Shown: positions 35,086-46,545 of the stretch, in pieces | Position numbering within the stretch: position 1 is the stretch's first letter | Layout: every line of letters starts with the position of its first letter | Origin: Tragulus kanchil | Taxonomy: Eukaryota; Chordata; Mammalia; Artiodactyla; Tragulidae | Direction: 5' to 3' | Length of the DNA stretch: 64,000 nucleotides | NCBI GenBank assembly: GCA_022376925.1 | Contig: JAIOJX010000025.1 | Coordinates: 184,821,801-184,885,800, forward strand | Made by a program: the position numbers and the translations under genes | Notes under the pieces: model-generated | Seen by the model: only the letters and a program-made list of their open reading frames with translations | Told to the model about the DNA's origin: nothing | Databases searched by the model: none

Positions 35086-38000
35086 CCGGCCCAGCCTGTG
35101 CGCAGAGAACAGCAGGCATGGGTCTGGAGGGCGTCGGGGAGCAGACGGTCCGCTCAGAGGGCAGAGGCGGTCTCGGGCGCGGAGGGGAGACCCTGAGGCC
35201 GCCCCTGCGGGTCTGGCCGGCGTCTGTGCAGACGCTCTTCTGAGCCGTCTGCCTTCCCTTCTAGTGACCTTGCAAGGTCGATCTCACAGGCCTCGCCCAG
35301 GGCCCGAGAGACAGGCGTCCTTTATTTTTCGAAGGACTTAAAAGGAAGCACGCGCCCGACTCTCCTCGCCTTTTCCGCAGATGGGAGTCTTGTCTTTGCT
35401 GTCTTAGCCAGTGGGAAACGGCCCGCGGACTCTGGACCCCTTCCTGGGCGTCGGCGGCTGCCGTGGGAGAGGGCCCAGCCGCCTCAGGGTCCAGTCCTGT
35501 CCTTCGTTCAGTCTGGTGGTCCTGTCTCTTCAGAGTGCTTTCCCCAGACTTGCTTCTGTTGCTCCTGCCTGCCCAGCTGTCCGTCTGTCCATCCTTCCTT
35601 TGGTCCACCTGTCCTCCATCCATCCGTCTGGATGAAGCAAAAACCCTGACCTTGAACGTGTGGGAGGAAGGACCTCCCTTTGCTCACCTGCTGCCGTCCC
35701 ACGACCCTGGGGTGGGCGGCTCCTGGGCGACCACTGACCCGTGCAGACGGGACGTCGGGGGAGAGCAGGCAGGTGCTGCAGCCCCCGCTGCCCTGAGCCG
35801 TCATCTCTTAGAGAATGCGCGTGACCGCGGGCTCGCTCCCGAACCCGCCTGTGCTCTGGGGCCGTTGGGGTCAGAGCGGGCTCATCACGCGTGTGCGGGC
35901 TCTGCCATGGGGACCCTCTGTTTCAGCGCCCTCGGAGGCCCTCCTGTCTGCGTCCCTGGGTCTTTCTCAGGTCACCAAGCGGATGTGCTGGTCCCAGGGA
36001 CGGTCCTCGGCAGGAGCCGCTGGCATGCCTCCCCAGCGGCCGCCTGCCTTAGGCCGAGGGGCTGCTGACGCGCGGTCCTGGGCTCCCGGGGACGGGGCAG
36101 GAGCCCTGACTGTGGGCTCACCCCCTGCTGCCCGGGCGCCTCTGGCCCGGAGCCCCTTCTGTTGGCCGGGGAGGAGCGGGAGGCCCGTGGCTGTCCGGCC
36201 GCCTGCCTGGTGGGGCTGGAAGCCCAGGCTGTGGGGGAGGCGGCTGCTCGTTCCCGTCTGCCCACCTCTGCGGAGGCGGCCCTGCGGGGGCGCGCCACCT
36301 GCCCAAGAGCCGCCTGCGGCTGCCCCGGGGCGGGCGGGGGAGCCACTGCGTGGAACGGACGCGGCCTCTCTTTCTAAGGGTGCTGGTTTTGCTCTTTAAA
36401 TATTTTGGATGAAAATCTTAGACCTGTTTAAGCAGGGAGAATTGAGAATTGAGGCAGAGTTTAACTTTTCTTTTATTTCCTAGAGTTTAACTTAAACATG
36501 GGAAAGTTTGTGTTACTAAAAAAAGTGAAAACCTAGTACACAGAGTTCCCATATACCTTCCCCGTGATCCTCTCAAAATGTGAGCCCCTGCATCCGATCG
36601 ACACCGGAAGTTCGGTCGCACGGAGCTGGTGCCTCCGCGCAGGCCGGGGGTGTCCCCTGGACTGTGGCGAGGGCGCTGCCCGTCTCCGGGCCTGGGCCTG
36701 TGGAGGGCGGGCCAGGGCGGGCCAGCGGCTCGCGGGGCACCTGTGGCTGGAGCCGGGCTGCCGCTCCCCAGGGAGGTGGGAGGCCTGCCCCTGGCCGCAC
36801 CGCGGGGGACAGCCCGCTGGCGCCTCGGCTGACGCCTCTCTGCTTGAGAGCCCTCCGGAGTTTAACAACGGGCTGCGCAGGCCTCCGAGTGAAAGCACAA
36901 GCCCGCAGAAGGGGCACAGAGGAGGGACTCCCTCCCAGCGCCTGCCCCGGGCCCCGGGCGTGAGGCCACAGTGCGGCGGCCTGCTGTCCCCCAGGCCACG
37001 TGGCTCGAGGGCCCCGGGGGCTCACCGTGCGCTGGAGGTGTTCTCACGGTCAGGTGTGGGGGCGGGAACTCCCGTGAGACCCAGGCACCCTCCTCGCCAG
37101 GAGGACGGCCACACGTCCCTCCTCCCCTCTGTCCCCAGAGTGTGGGAACGGATGGAGAGAGCCTCAGACAGACCAACAGAAAGAAATCCCTCCGTTGGGT
37201 CAGGTCCAGCATCCCCGCTCAGAATGCCCCTGCTGGTCAGGGCGAGCTTCCCCCCGGGGCTGCCGAGGCCGAGCGCGCGGCCCTGTGCAGGCCTGGCGGG
37301 TCGAGGGCCCGGGCCCAGACCGGCTCGCGCGGCCCTGGCGGGGGTGGGCAGCCGAGGGCACGGCTCCCGCGCCCCGGCTGGCGCTGGCAGCTCAGACTGG
37401 CTGCAGGTGGGCCTCCTGCTCCCCCGACACCCGGCCAGCACCGCCCTTCCTCCCGGAAGGGCGCGTGTCAGGGACGGGGTCTTCCCCGTGTCCCGGCGCC
37501 CTCCCAGGGCTGGGGGCGTCCCCGCGGCCCAGTGCCTCGCTGGCCGCCGGGGCGGGCGGGCCGGGGCTGCCTCCTGGCTCCTGTGCGGGGGCCCCGAGGC
37601 GGGAGCGGCCAGCCTGGCGACAGGGACGCAGCTGCTGGGGTGGCTGTGACGTGTCTTCTGGACACGACGCTTCCCCGGAAAGGGAGCGACAGAGTCGCGG
37701 CTGGGCCTGCCGTCGCTCCCCTGCTCTTGGCTCCGATTGGCCCTCGCCCTCGCCCTCACGGTGCAGGGGGCCTGGCCGGCGAGGTGCCGGGCCGGCCTTC
37801 TCTGGTCGGGGGCCTCGGAGCCCGCCCTCCGAGCGGCACCTCCCGGGAGGAGAATGGCGGCCGGGCGCTGGTCTGGTCGTCGTCGTGTAGGGCTCCTAAC
37901 TGACACCTCCCTCCCCTCCGTGCCCCAGGGGGCTGGCTGGTTTCTCGGGCTCCAGTTGGGCCTGTGGGGGTGCAGACGCCATCCCGACTGTGGAGGGACG

Positions 38001-38119
38001 CGTGTTCCCGGCCAAAGGCCGCCCGTGTGGCTGCGGGAGCCGCGAGGGCAGAGCCGGGGCCGCACGAGGCGGGCTGCCGGGGAGGAGGGCGTTCCAGGCA
38101 GTTACTCTCTGAAGTGGCT

Positions 38120-40320
38120 TTAGCGGTCGACTTTAAGGAAGAGGCCTCTTGGCAGGAGGAAAAGATTGAGGGAGTTTACAGTTTCCTCCCATTAATAACC
38201 TTGTGTGCACGGGGTGGGTCCCTTCTGCAGAAGGGAACCCTGCCTGCAGCCTGGGCTGGCTTCCAGCGGCTGGACCCCAGGGGCTGGCAGAAGGGACGGC
38301 CTGCCTCCCCGGACTCCTGACAGTCACCGCCTAAGACAGGGACATGCTGGCCTCGGGGCCAGGGCGCCAGAGGCCAAGCCTGGCCCCCTGTGTCGGCAGG
38401 TGGGCAGCGTGGTGAGCGGGCCTCATCGCAGGTGGGGGAGAGCCAGGTCAGTGTGGAGAGGCCACCAGGCCAGGCGGGGCCCTGGGACTCTGGCGCCCTC
38501 CGAGGCCGGCCAGCCCCGCAGCCAGACGGCTGGCGGGCAGGACAGCCGCGCCCGGGCTCTGCGTGTCCCCTCGGGGAGCCGGGAGGAGTCCGGGGCTCGG
38601 GTGTGGGGCTGAGCCCTGCCCCTCGGGCGTGCTGGTGCCCGTGGGGATTCTCACTGTTTGTCACCGGCGGAGTGGCATCCCGGAGGCTCCCTCCAGCGCT
38701 GACCGCCATGGGATCAGCCCAGCCCGAGACCCTGTCCAGCGGCTCCGGGGAGGGGCCGTAGTGACGTGACAGGAAGCCGTGTGAGCGGCGCGAGGCACGC
38801 CCGCCGACCCCGAGTCTGACCTCTGACCTCTGTCTTGCAGGAGGATATGGCTGCTCACGTGGGCGCTTCCCGGACCCCCCAGGAAGTGATGGAGCACTAT
38901 GTAAGCATGTACATCCACGGAAACCTGGGGAAGGCCTGCATCCCCGACACCATCCCCAATCGGGTGACCGACCACACCTGCCCCAGTGGAGGCCCCCTCT
39001 CTCCCAGCCTCACCACCCCCTTGCCTCCCCTAGACATCTCGGTGGCCGAGCAGCAGCAGCTGGGCTACATGCCGCTGCGGGACGACTACGAGATCGAGTA
39101 CGACCAGGACGCCGAGACGCTCATCAGCGGGCTCTCGGTCAACTACGACGACGACGACGTGGAGATCGAGCTGAAGCGCGCGCACGTGGACATGTACGTG
39201 CGGAAGCTCAAGGAGCGGCGGGTTTAGCGGTCGACTTTAAGGAAGAGGCCTCTTGGCAGGAGGAAAAGATTGAGGAGTTTACAGTTTCCTCCCATTAATA
39301 ACCTTGTGTGCACGGGTGGGTCCCTTCTGCAGAAGGGAACCCTGCCTGCAGCCTGGGCTGGCTTCCAGCGGCTGGACCCCAGGGGCTGGCAGAAGGGACG
39401 GCCTGCCTCCCCGGACTCCTGACAGTCACCGCCTAAGACAGGGACATGCTGGCCTCGGGGCCAGGGCGCCAGAGGCCAAGCCTGGCCCCCTGTGTCGGCA
39501 GGTGGGCAGCGTGGTGAGCGGGCCTCATCGCAGGTGGGGGAGAGCCAGGTCAGTGTGGAGAGGCCACCAGGCCAGGCGGGGCCCTGGGACTCTGGCGCCC
39601 TCCGAGGCCGGCCAGCCCCGCAGCCAGACGGCTGGCGGGCAGGACAGCCGCGCCCGGGCTCTGCGTGTCCCCTCGGGGAGCCGGGAGGAGGCCGGGGCTC
39701 GGGTGTGGGGCTGAGCCCTGCCCCTCGGGCGTGCTGGTGCCCGTGGGGATTCTCACTGTTTGTCACCGGCGGAGTGGCATCCCGGAGGCTCCCTCCAGCG
39801 CTGACCGCCATGGGATCAGCCCAGCCCGAGACCCTGTCCAGCGGCTCCGGGGAGGGGCCGTAGTGACGTGACAGGAAGCCGTGTGAGCGGCGCGAGGCAC
39901 GCCCGCCGACCCCGAGTCTGACCTCTGACCTCTGTCTTGCAGGAGGATATGGCTGCTCACGTGGGCGCTTCCCGGACCCCCCAGGAAGTGATGGAGCACT
40001 ATGTAAGCATGTACATCCACGGAAACCTGGGGAAGGCCTGCATCCCCGACACCATCCCCAATCGGGTGACCGACCACACCTGCCCCAGTGGAGGCCCCCT
40101 CTCTCCCAGCCTCACCACCCCCTTGCCTCCCCTAGACATCTCGGTGGCCGAGCAGCAGCAGCTGGGCTACATGCCGCTGCGGGACGACTACGAGATCGAG
40201 TACGACCAGGACGCCGAGACGCTCATCAGCGGGCTCTCGGTCAACTACGACGACGACGACGTGGAGATCGAGCTGAAGCGCGCGCACGTGGACATGTACG
40301 TGCGGAAGCTCAAGGAGCGG
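38120..40320. repeat. Direct tandem duplication, unit about 1103 bp, through TADA2B exon 2 (probably false)
   Basis: Copy 1 is about 38120-39220 and copy 2 about 39221-40320, both starting 'tagcggtcgactttaagg'. The offset drops from 1104 to 1102 within the first 100 bp of copy 2. The unit contains the end of the TADA2B intron, the exon 2 acceptor and the first 379 bases of exon 2. Confidence 0.95.
38841..39227 (+). pseudogene. Truncated duplicate of TADA2B exon 2, with early stop
   Basis: Bases 38841-39219 repeat 39943-40321 of the real exon 2, including the acceptor CTTGCAG just upstream. Homology stops inside a codon after the KLKER sequence. The reading then runs into intron-type sequence and reaches TAG at 39225-39227 (ends ERRV). 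Joining exon 1 to this copy would give about 218 residues with the SANT domain but no SWIRM domain. I regard it as an artefact of the tandem duplication. Confidence 0.9.
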
Positions 40321-40935
40321 CAGCGGCGCAAGAACATCGCGCGCGACTATAACCTGGTGCCCGCCTTCTTGGGCAAGGAGAGGAGGGAGAAGGAGAAGGC
40401 GGCCAAGCGCAAGGTCACCAAGGAGGAGAAGGAGCTGCGGCTCAAGCTGCGGCCGCTCTACCAGTTCATGTCCTGCAAGGAGTTCGACGACCTGTTCGAG
40501 AACATGCACAAGGAGAAGATGCTGCGCGCCAAGATCCGGGAGCTGCAGCGGTACCGGCGCAACGGCATCACCAAGATGGAGGAGTCGGCCGAGTACGAGG
40601 CGGCGCGGCACAAGCGCGAGAAGCGCAGGGAGGGCAGGGGCGCGGCCGGCTCCAGGCGCGGCAAGGAGGACGGCAAGGACGGCGAGTTCGCAGCCATCGA
40701 GAACCTGCCGGGCTTCGAGCTGCTGTCGGACCGCGAGAAGGTGCTGTGCAGCTCGCTGAACCTGAGCCCCGCGCGCTACGTGACGGTGAAGACCATCATC
40801 ATCAAGGACCACCTGCAGAAGCGGCAGGGCATCCCCTCCAAGAGCCGCCTCCCCAGCTACCTGGACAAGGTCCTCAAGAAGAGGATCCTGACTTTCCTCA
40901 CGGAGAGCGGCTGGATCTCCCGCGACGCTTCCTGA
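39943..40935 (+). CDS. TADA2B: TADA2B exon 2: SANT completion, central region and SWIRM domain
   Basis: The acceptor CTTGCAG ends at 39942. The exon encodes 330 residues to TGA at 40933-40935, in phase 0 with exon 1 (GNW joins EDMAAHVG). The SANT helix VMEHYVSMYI follows, then a Pro/Ser-rich stretch, an acidic DYEIEYDQDAET segment, YDDDDVEIEL, and a long Lys/Arg/Glu-rich central region (KEEKELRLKL, then LYQFMSCKEFDDLFENM). The C-terminal SWIRM domain covers about residues 335-420 (LPGFELLSDREKVLC, LNLSPARYVTVK, ending GWISRDAS). The exon is intact. Its first 379 bases also occur upstream at 38841-39219. Confidence 0.97.
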   Translation, partial: EDMAAHVGASRTPQEVMEHYVSMYIHGNLGKACIPDTIPNRVTDHTCPSGGPLSPSLTTPLPPLDISVAEQQQLGYMPLRDDYEIEYDQDAETLISGLSVNYDDDDVEIELKRAHVDMYVRKLKERQRRKNIARDYNLVPAFLGKERREKEKAAKRKVTKEEKELRLKLRPLYQFMSCKEFDDLFENMHKEKMLRAKIRELQRYRRNGITKMEESAEYEAARHKREKRREGRGAAGSRRGKEDGKDGEFAAIENLPGFELLSDREKVLCSSLNLSPARYVTVKTIIIKDHLQKRQGIPSKSRLPSYLDKVLKKRILTFLTESGWISRDAS

Positions 40936-42985
40936 AGGCGCGCCCGAGCCGGGCGCCGCGAGCCAGCCGGCGGCAAGCTGGGAGCCAGGACCCGGCGGGC
41001 GGGAGGGCAGAGGACGCGCTCTTTCCCCATCGTTGCTTTTATAAACGACTTGAGTTCTTTCTTAGGATGTACGTTCTTTTTATGGTCCTCCGAAGAAGCA
41101 ATAGCAAACCTCACGAGGGACCCGGGGCGGCAGACAGCACGTCCATTTGAATGGAGCCCCAAACCTGCAACTCGGAGATGACGATCTGCCTTTGAGGGGT
41201 CAGGGTGCAGCGTGCTGGGACGAGCCTGGGGGCCGGCCTTTCCTCGCGGGACTGTCCGCCCGTCGGCACGATGCTGCGGCCGGCGGCCCCCGCCCCGCCA
41301 GCCCCGCCCCGCACGCGGCACTTCAGGGGGGTTGCGGCAGCTAGCGGGCGGGGCGGGCGGGGCAGGCGTCCCGCGGGCGCGCCGGAGGCATCTGGTCTGC
41401 ACGGTTCCGTCAACCTGGGCGGCAGCGACGGCCGTTCGCGGCTGGGGCTCCCGAGTCTGGCCGCTGGGAGCTCCCTGCAGTCTAGGGCCGGGCAGAGCGC
41501 GGGCCGCAGGGGCCCTGAGCCGCCTCCTGGGGGCTTCTTGCTGCTCTAGAGCCTGCTGCGTCTCCCCCGGAAGAGCTCGTCTTAGAGGACGACACGGCTC
41601 CAGCGTCCGGCCTCAGCTCCAGGGTCTCCACCCCACGGCCAGGCCCTCCCTGCCTGCGGCCGGCCCTGGGGTGGCGTCCGGTGCGGGGCTGGGCCAGGGC
41701 GAGGAGAAGAGGAGGAGCCCTGTGGCCTCGAGGCCTGGGTGCCGCTTCTCTGGGTCACTGTCTCGAGCCAGACCCCGGGGCGGCTCTGCCCAGCTCTGTT
41801 CTGAGGCCTTCTCAGGGGCGCCCTCTCCTGACGCGCAGGGTGCCTCCCCGCGGGGACCTGGGAGTCCTTTGTCTCCCAGCTGCTGGGGAGCCCGGCCCAG
41901 GGCGCTGCTGTCATCGGGCAGTGGCCGGACCCCAGCGTCCCGCTCTTCCCGGGGCACGCCCTGCCTCTCCCCGCTCATGGCCACCAGCCTCTTCACCACC
42001 CAGAGCGCGTGGGCTAGACGTTAAAGTGAACAGAAAAGCCTCATCATTTCCAAGGACGACTTAATTATGGTGCCTTTTCCTGAGTACATCCTTCTGTCCC
42101 TAGGGCGAATTTTCAGCATTAAATACACCCTTCAGACACACTGTACAGGGCTCTAGGTGTGGACCGCAGCGCACGCTGGCAGCACGGTGCTCCCAGGGCC
42201 TGGCCACAAGCCCACGGCGTCCCTGACCGTAAGGTGGTGGGCATGGTCAGTGCTGAGCAGATGGAGATGGTGCTCTGCCCCCAGGGGCTCCTGCCCGGGC
42301 GCCTGGGCCAGCAGCAGGGGCGGCCCCTGGGAGGCTGCTGGGGCTTCAGGGACTCAGGCCCTGCCCAGTCCTCAGGCCACGCGACGCAGGCTAATGTCTG
42401 AGAACTCAAGAATCGTAGCTGCCCCGGTGTCCTCGGTTTTCTACATCAGATTCCTAGTTTGGTGAGGTTTTAAATTTAGTCTTATTTTTATATAAAATTG
42501 CCGAGACTTTAAGCTTGATAAGCAGAAGCTCCCTGTGAATGTGCACAGCCCTGCCCGAGCGCGTCTGTGTTCAGGTGCTTTCAGCGTGCGCCTCTCTGAC
42601 GCTGTGAGGAGCTGACTGAGGCTCGACTGTTGTTAAACCCCACAGTGAATGTATAACTTATGTGAAGGTGTGAGCACTTTGTCACCAGGGAAGAGATCTT
42701 ACGATCGTTGCCTCTTGCCCCATCAACTCAGCGACTTCTGTCACGTCAGTCCCGTCCCTGCCGTTAGCGCGGAGCCCTTAAGTTTCTGTATTTGATTCTC
42801 CTGATAATTTAGTCACCGCGGTCCCATGGAGTTAGGTTTGTTCCACACTCACACGCTGAGTCACAGGAGACTCAGCCCTTCGGAGCCGTGCTCTGGATGG
42901 CCAGCCTTCGAGGACGTGTTCACACCAGCTCTGCCCACCGCTCCTCCTCCCCGTTTACACATTAAACAGGTTGAGAACAAAACAC
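40936..42985 (+). other. TADA2B: TADA2B 3'UTR (end uncertain)
   Basis: This is sequence after the TADA2B stop. It becomes AT-richer toward 42470-42560 ('ttttaaatttagtcttattt'), as expected for a 3'UTR. I see no AATAAA in a convincing place; variant ATTAAA signals occur at 42118 and 42961, the latter repeated at 44050 by tandem duplication. The 3' limit given assumes the 42961 signal is used. Confidence 0.45.
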
Positions 42986-44561
42986 CGTGACTGTTTGCTT
43001 TTTCCCGCCTGCTCCTGGAGCCGTGCCGTTCCAGCCGCGCGGTGGCCTGAGCCAGGCTTCAGTCAGGATGGGGGGTGGCCCGTGACAGGCCTTGGTGTGG
43101 CTCTGCTGTGTCACCAGCTTTCCCTCCGGGCGGCTGTTAAGCTAGGCTTCTGGGGAGCAGAAAAGCCCTCAGGTCAGCCCTCCGTCCTGGAGTGACGCGG
43201 CACACCCGCGCCTGTCCACGGAGCGCCCGGCGCGGAGCCGTGGATCCAGTCGCCGTGACCCCGGGAAGTTGAGGAGGCCGCGGCCCGCGGGGTCAGCGGG
43301 GACACAGGCCGGTGTTGACTGCGGGAGAGTGACCCAGTGGACGGGCCGTGCGCACCTCAGCCAGCCTGGCTCAGGCCCGGCCCCGAGCGGGCGCGCGCTG
43401 GCTGGGGAGGGGCGGGGCGGGAGGGGCGGTGAGCGCTCTGCCGCCCCTCCGCTCGGGCTCGGCCCGGCCACGCGACGAGGCTAATGTCTGAGAACTCAAG
43501 AATCGTAGCTGCCCGGTGTCCTCGGTTTTCTACATCAGATTCCTAGTTTGGTGAGGTTTTAAATTTAGTCTTATTTTTATATAAAATTGCCGAGACTTTA
43601 AGCTTGATAAGCAGAAGCTCCCTGTGAATGTGCACAGCCCTGCCCGAGCGCGTCTGTGTTCAGGTGCTTTCAGCGTGCGCCTCTCTGACGCTGTGAGGAG
43701 CTGACTGAGGCTCGACTGTTGTTAAACCCCACAGTGAATGTATAACTTATGTGAAGGTGTGAGCACTTTGTCACCAGGGAAGAGATCTTACGATCGTTGC
43801 CTCTTGCCCCATCAACTCAGCGACTTCTGTCACGTCAGTCCCGTCCCTGCCGTTAGCGCGGAGCCCTTAAGTTTCTGTATTTGATTCTCCTGATAATTTA
43901 GTCACCGCGGTCCCATGGAGTTAGGTTTGTTCCACACTCACACGCTGAGTCACAGGAGACTCAGCCCTTCGGAGCCGTGCTCTGGATGGCCAGCCTTCGA
44001 GGACGTGTTCACACCAGCTCTGCCCACCGCTCCTCCTCCCCGTTTACACATTAAACAGGTTGAGAACAAAACACCGTGACTGTTTGCTTTTTCCCGCCTG
44101 CTCCTGGAGCCGTGCCGTTCCAGCCGCGCGGTGGCCTGAGCCAGGCTTCAGTCAGGATGGGGGGTGGCCCGTGACAGGCCTTGGTGTGGCTCTGCTGTGT
44201 CACCAGCTTTCCCTCCGGGCGGCTGTTAAGCTAGGCTTCTGGGGAGCAGAAAAGCCCTCAGGTCAGCCCTCCGTCCTGGAGTGACGCGGCACACCCGCGC
44301 CTGTCCACGGAGCGCCCGGCGCGGAGCCGTGGATCCAGTCGCCGTGACCCCGGGAAGTTGAGGAGGCCGCGGCCCGCGGGGTCAGCGGGGACACAGGCCG
44401 GTGTTGACTGCGGGAGAGTGACCCAGTGGACGGGCCGTGCGCACCTCAGCCAGCCTGGCTCAGGCCCGGCCCCGAGCGGGCGCGCGCTGGCTGGGGAGGG
44501 GCGGGGGGGCGGGAGGGGGGCCGGTGAGCGCTCTGCCGCCCCTCCGCTCGGGCTCGGCCCG
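42375..44561. repeat. Direct tandem duplication, unit about 1090 bp (probably false)
   Basis: Copy 1 is 42375-43464 and copy 2 43465-44561, both starting 'ggccacgcgacg'. The offset is 1091 at the start, 1089 in the body and 1095 at the end: copy 2 has lost 2 bases at its 5' end and copy 1 has lost 6 at its 3' end, in G runs. It lies in the presumed TADA2B 3'UTR and beyond. Confidence 0.94.
42961..42966 (+). terminator. Candidate ATTAAA polyadenylation signal, TADA2B
   Basis: A variant ATTAAA follows 'ccgtttacac'. It is repeated at 44050-44055 in the second copy of the duplication. A second ATTAAA at 42118-42123 is an alternative. Choice between them cannot be made from the sequence. Confidence 0.35.
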
Positions 44562-44714
44562 CGGCAGACGGGGCCCGGGGCCGGCAGACGGGCGGCATCT
44601 CGGGGCTCCACGGCTGCCTCTGGCTGTGGACGGGGCGCCCCGTCCATCTTCCCTCTTCCCCATCAGCTACACGGCCGCCTCAGGTCTCACCCGTGGCTCA
44701 CGGGGCCTCCTGGC

Positions 44715-44850
44715 GGCGCAGACCCTCGAGCTGTGCTCGCAGGCCTGGCTGCCCCGTGGGGTCTGAGCTCTTGGACCAGGCATCGAGCCCAAGTGGCCTC
44801 ACCGGAAGGTGGACTCTCAGCCACTGGACCACCAGGGAGTCCCTGGGCTG
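44715..44850 (-). mobile_element. tRNA-derived SINE remnant
   Basis: The plus strand reads 'caggcatcgagcccaagtgg' and ends 'gccactggaccaccagggag tcc', the inverted head of the tRNA-derived SINE group seen at 33076 and 47624. The body is diverged. Confidence 0.6.
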
Positions 44851-44943
44851 TGCTTTTGACCAAATAATTTAAAGCAGCTTAAGAGGGGACAATTTCTGAA
44901 TATCTGATTACGGGACCACTACCTACACCTTCCAGACGGGGCG

Positions 44944-44959
44944 CCCCCCCCCCCCCCCC
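44944..44959. repeat. Poly-C tract of 16 bases
   Basis: A pure C homopolymer follows 'ggggcg'. The length is likely to be uncertain in sequencing. Confidence 0.95.
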
Positions 44960-45340
44960 ACGCAGTCCACAGACGGGGCTGTGCGGACCTTCCGTCCCCG
45001 CAGGACCTCTTCAGAAGCAGGGACAGAAGAACGTGACGCTCTCCCTCGCCGTCAGAGTACCGGGCTCCCTCCGCTGTCCCCTCGTGAGGGAGGCTCCTCG
45101 GGGGAGGCGAGGGTCAGCGTGTGCTGCTCACGGGGCCTCGCCGTGGTGCTGCCCGTCTGCAGGCCCCTTCCCGGCGGCCGGCGGACACATCTGCCCCCAG
45201 CACGGGCCCGGTGCCCGCCAGCCGGGGCAGGCCCGCGCGCCAGGCCCGCGGCTGCGGCATCCGAGTGGAGCCCAGGAAGCTCGGGCGCCTGTCCTCGGGG
45301 AGGCTCCCTCCTCCTCCAAGGCACACAGAACCACGGTCGG

Positions 45341-45981
45341 GACGTAGGAAAATAACATCAGGGCTTTAATCCTCTTAAACAAAACTGAACAGTTAAAACA
45401 CACAAAGCGCAGTCTCAGGTTCCTCAGAAAGCCCATCTGACAAGGGAAAACACCTGCAGGGCACTGGCACCTAGCGGCGTGTAGATTTAAACGTTTCCAG
45501 AGACGGACAAGAGGACAGGACCAGCGGAGCCGCCCCCTTCAGCCACGGGCGAATGAATGCTGCGCGGCCCTTCCCCGCAGCCAGTCGCTGGGTATAAAGC
45601 AGCTCGAGCACGTGTCACCAAGGGCATCACCTTGCCCAGCGTAGAGATGTCTACACCTGGCCTTCCCGCCACCCAGTGGAAGCTGAGCGTCCAGGAGCCC
45701 GAGCGCAGGGGGCACCGGGCACACGGCCCGGCCGCCCACCAGGACTCCTGACGGCCTCACACCCGCGGGCAGCGCCCGGAGGTCGCCAGTCTGAGCGGTG
45801 TTTTCCACGCAACCCCAGGGTCCAGCAGGCTCCCGTCAGCCGGCGCTCTGAGTGCGGGGAGCAGCCCCCTGCCCCAGTCTGGTAACACGGCCGCCCGGGG
45901 AGCCGCCGGCGCAAGGGTCGGGAGGTCCAGAGCGGTCACGGGCGAGCAGAGCCGAGCCCGCCTCGCGCGGGGCCCCTGGCG
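45341..45981 (-). other. GRPEL1: GRPEL1 3'UTR
   Basis: This minus-strand sequence lies between the GRPEL1 stop (45984-45982) and a point about 20-30 bases past the ATTAAA signal at 45370-45365. It is about 640 nt, holds no other gene and contains no recognised repeat. The 3' limit is inferred from the signal. Confidence 0.65.
45365..45370 (-). terminator. GRPEL1: ATTAAA polyadenylation signal of GRPEL1
   Basis: Read on the minus strand, ATTAAA is followed by 'gccctgatgttattttccta', a T/G-rich stretch consistent with a downstream element. It is about 610 bases after the GRPEL1 stop codon. Confidence 0.65.
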
Positions 45982-46328
45982 CTAGGCCTCCTTCACCACC
46001 CCCACCAGGGCAGGCCGCAGGGTGCGCCCGCGCAGCTTGTAGCCCACTTTGCTGACCAGCGCCACCGTGCCCGGCTCCTTGCCCTCCACCGGCGTGTGGA
46101 ACAGGGCCTCGTGCTCGTACGGGTCGAACCTGGCGCCCAGAGGGTCCAGCCGGAGCAGGCCGTGCTTGGTGAACACCTTCTGGATCTGGACCTCGGTCAT
46201 CAGGAGCCCCTCGTAGAGGCTCTTCAGGTGGGGGTTGTCGTCCCGAATGGCGTCCCTGGGGACACTCTGCGTGGCCTTCTCCAAGATGTCCGCCACCTCC
46301 AGCAGGTCCTTGCAGAAGCCCTGGATGC
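45982..46328 (-). CDS. GRPEL1: GRPEL1 exon 4: GrpE core and beta domain, stop
   Basis: GRPEL1 is the mitochondrial-matrix GrpE homologue, the nucleotide-exchange factor for mitochondrial Hsp70 (HSPA9) in protein import and folding. The minus-strand acceptor CACAG ends at 46329. The first two bases (GC) complete a Gly codon split with exon 3. The exon then encodes 114 residues from IQGFCKDLLEVADILEKA to VGVVKEA and TAG (45984-45982). The helical part with the FCKDLLEVADIL dimer helix comes first. The C-terminal beta domain carries FDPYEHEALF, then VEGKEPGTVALV and GYKLRGRTLRPALVGV, which is the GrpE signature region. The frame is intact. The four exons sum to 217 residues, the length I know for the mammalian protein. 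Confidence 0.97.
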
Positions 46329-46532
46329 CTGTGGCGAGGCGAGGAGGAGCGTCACGCGCGTCCGCGTCAAGTGCCCGGCAGCTCCGAGCCGCAGCCCCGC
46401 TTACGCCGCGCGCGTGCGCCCCGTCGTGCCCAGCTCTGTGACGCCCTGGCGGCAGCCCGCCGGGACCCTCTGCGCACGGCCTGTAAGCTCTGAAGACGGC
46501 AGCGGAGAAGCTGCGGAGCCACGCCCCCGCAG

Positions 46533-46545
46533 CCCCCCCCCCCCC
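46533..46545. repeat. Poly-C tract of 13 bases
   Basis: A C homopolymer lies in GRPEL1 intron 3 between 'ccccgcag' and 'ggtccagg'. Confidence 0.95.

Larger units (their letters stand above)
29388..39942 (+). other. TADA2B: TADA2B intron, 10.6 kb (includes a duplicated piece of exon 2)
   Basis: This intron lies between the two coding exons. It is GC-rich in most parts. It holds a tRNA-derived SINE (33076-33331), a MIR-like remnant (34965-35085) and, near its end, the first copy of a tandem duplication carrying a truncated exon 2 (38841-39219). If the duplication is false, the true intron is about 9.45 kb. The long open frames here match no family I recognise. Confidence 0.8.
44562..45340. other. 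Intergenic gap between TADA2B and GRPEL1 3' ends
   Basis: The two genes converge here. The stretch holds a SINE remnant (44715-44850), a 16-base C run (44944-44959) and otherwise GC-rich sequence with no recognisable gene. Confidence 0.7.

Noticed and set aside
37022..38065. Long open frames on both strands in the TADA2B intron (up to 347 codons)
   Set aside because: They are expected by chance at very high GC, where stops are rare. No motif, signal or conserved pattern was visible.
38835..39227. A separate short ADA2-like gene or alternative last exon of TADA2B
   Set aside because: It is an exact partial copy of exon 2 within a 1.1-kb tandem repeat, like ten other non-genic repeats in the window, and ends just past the repeat junction.
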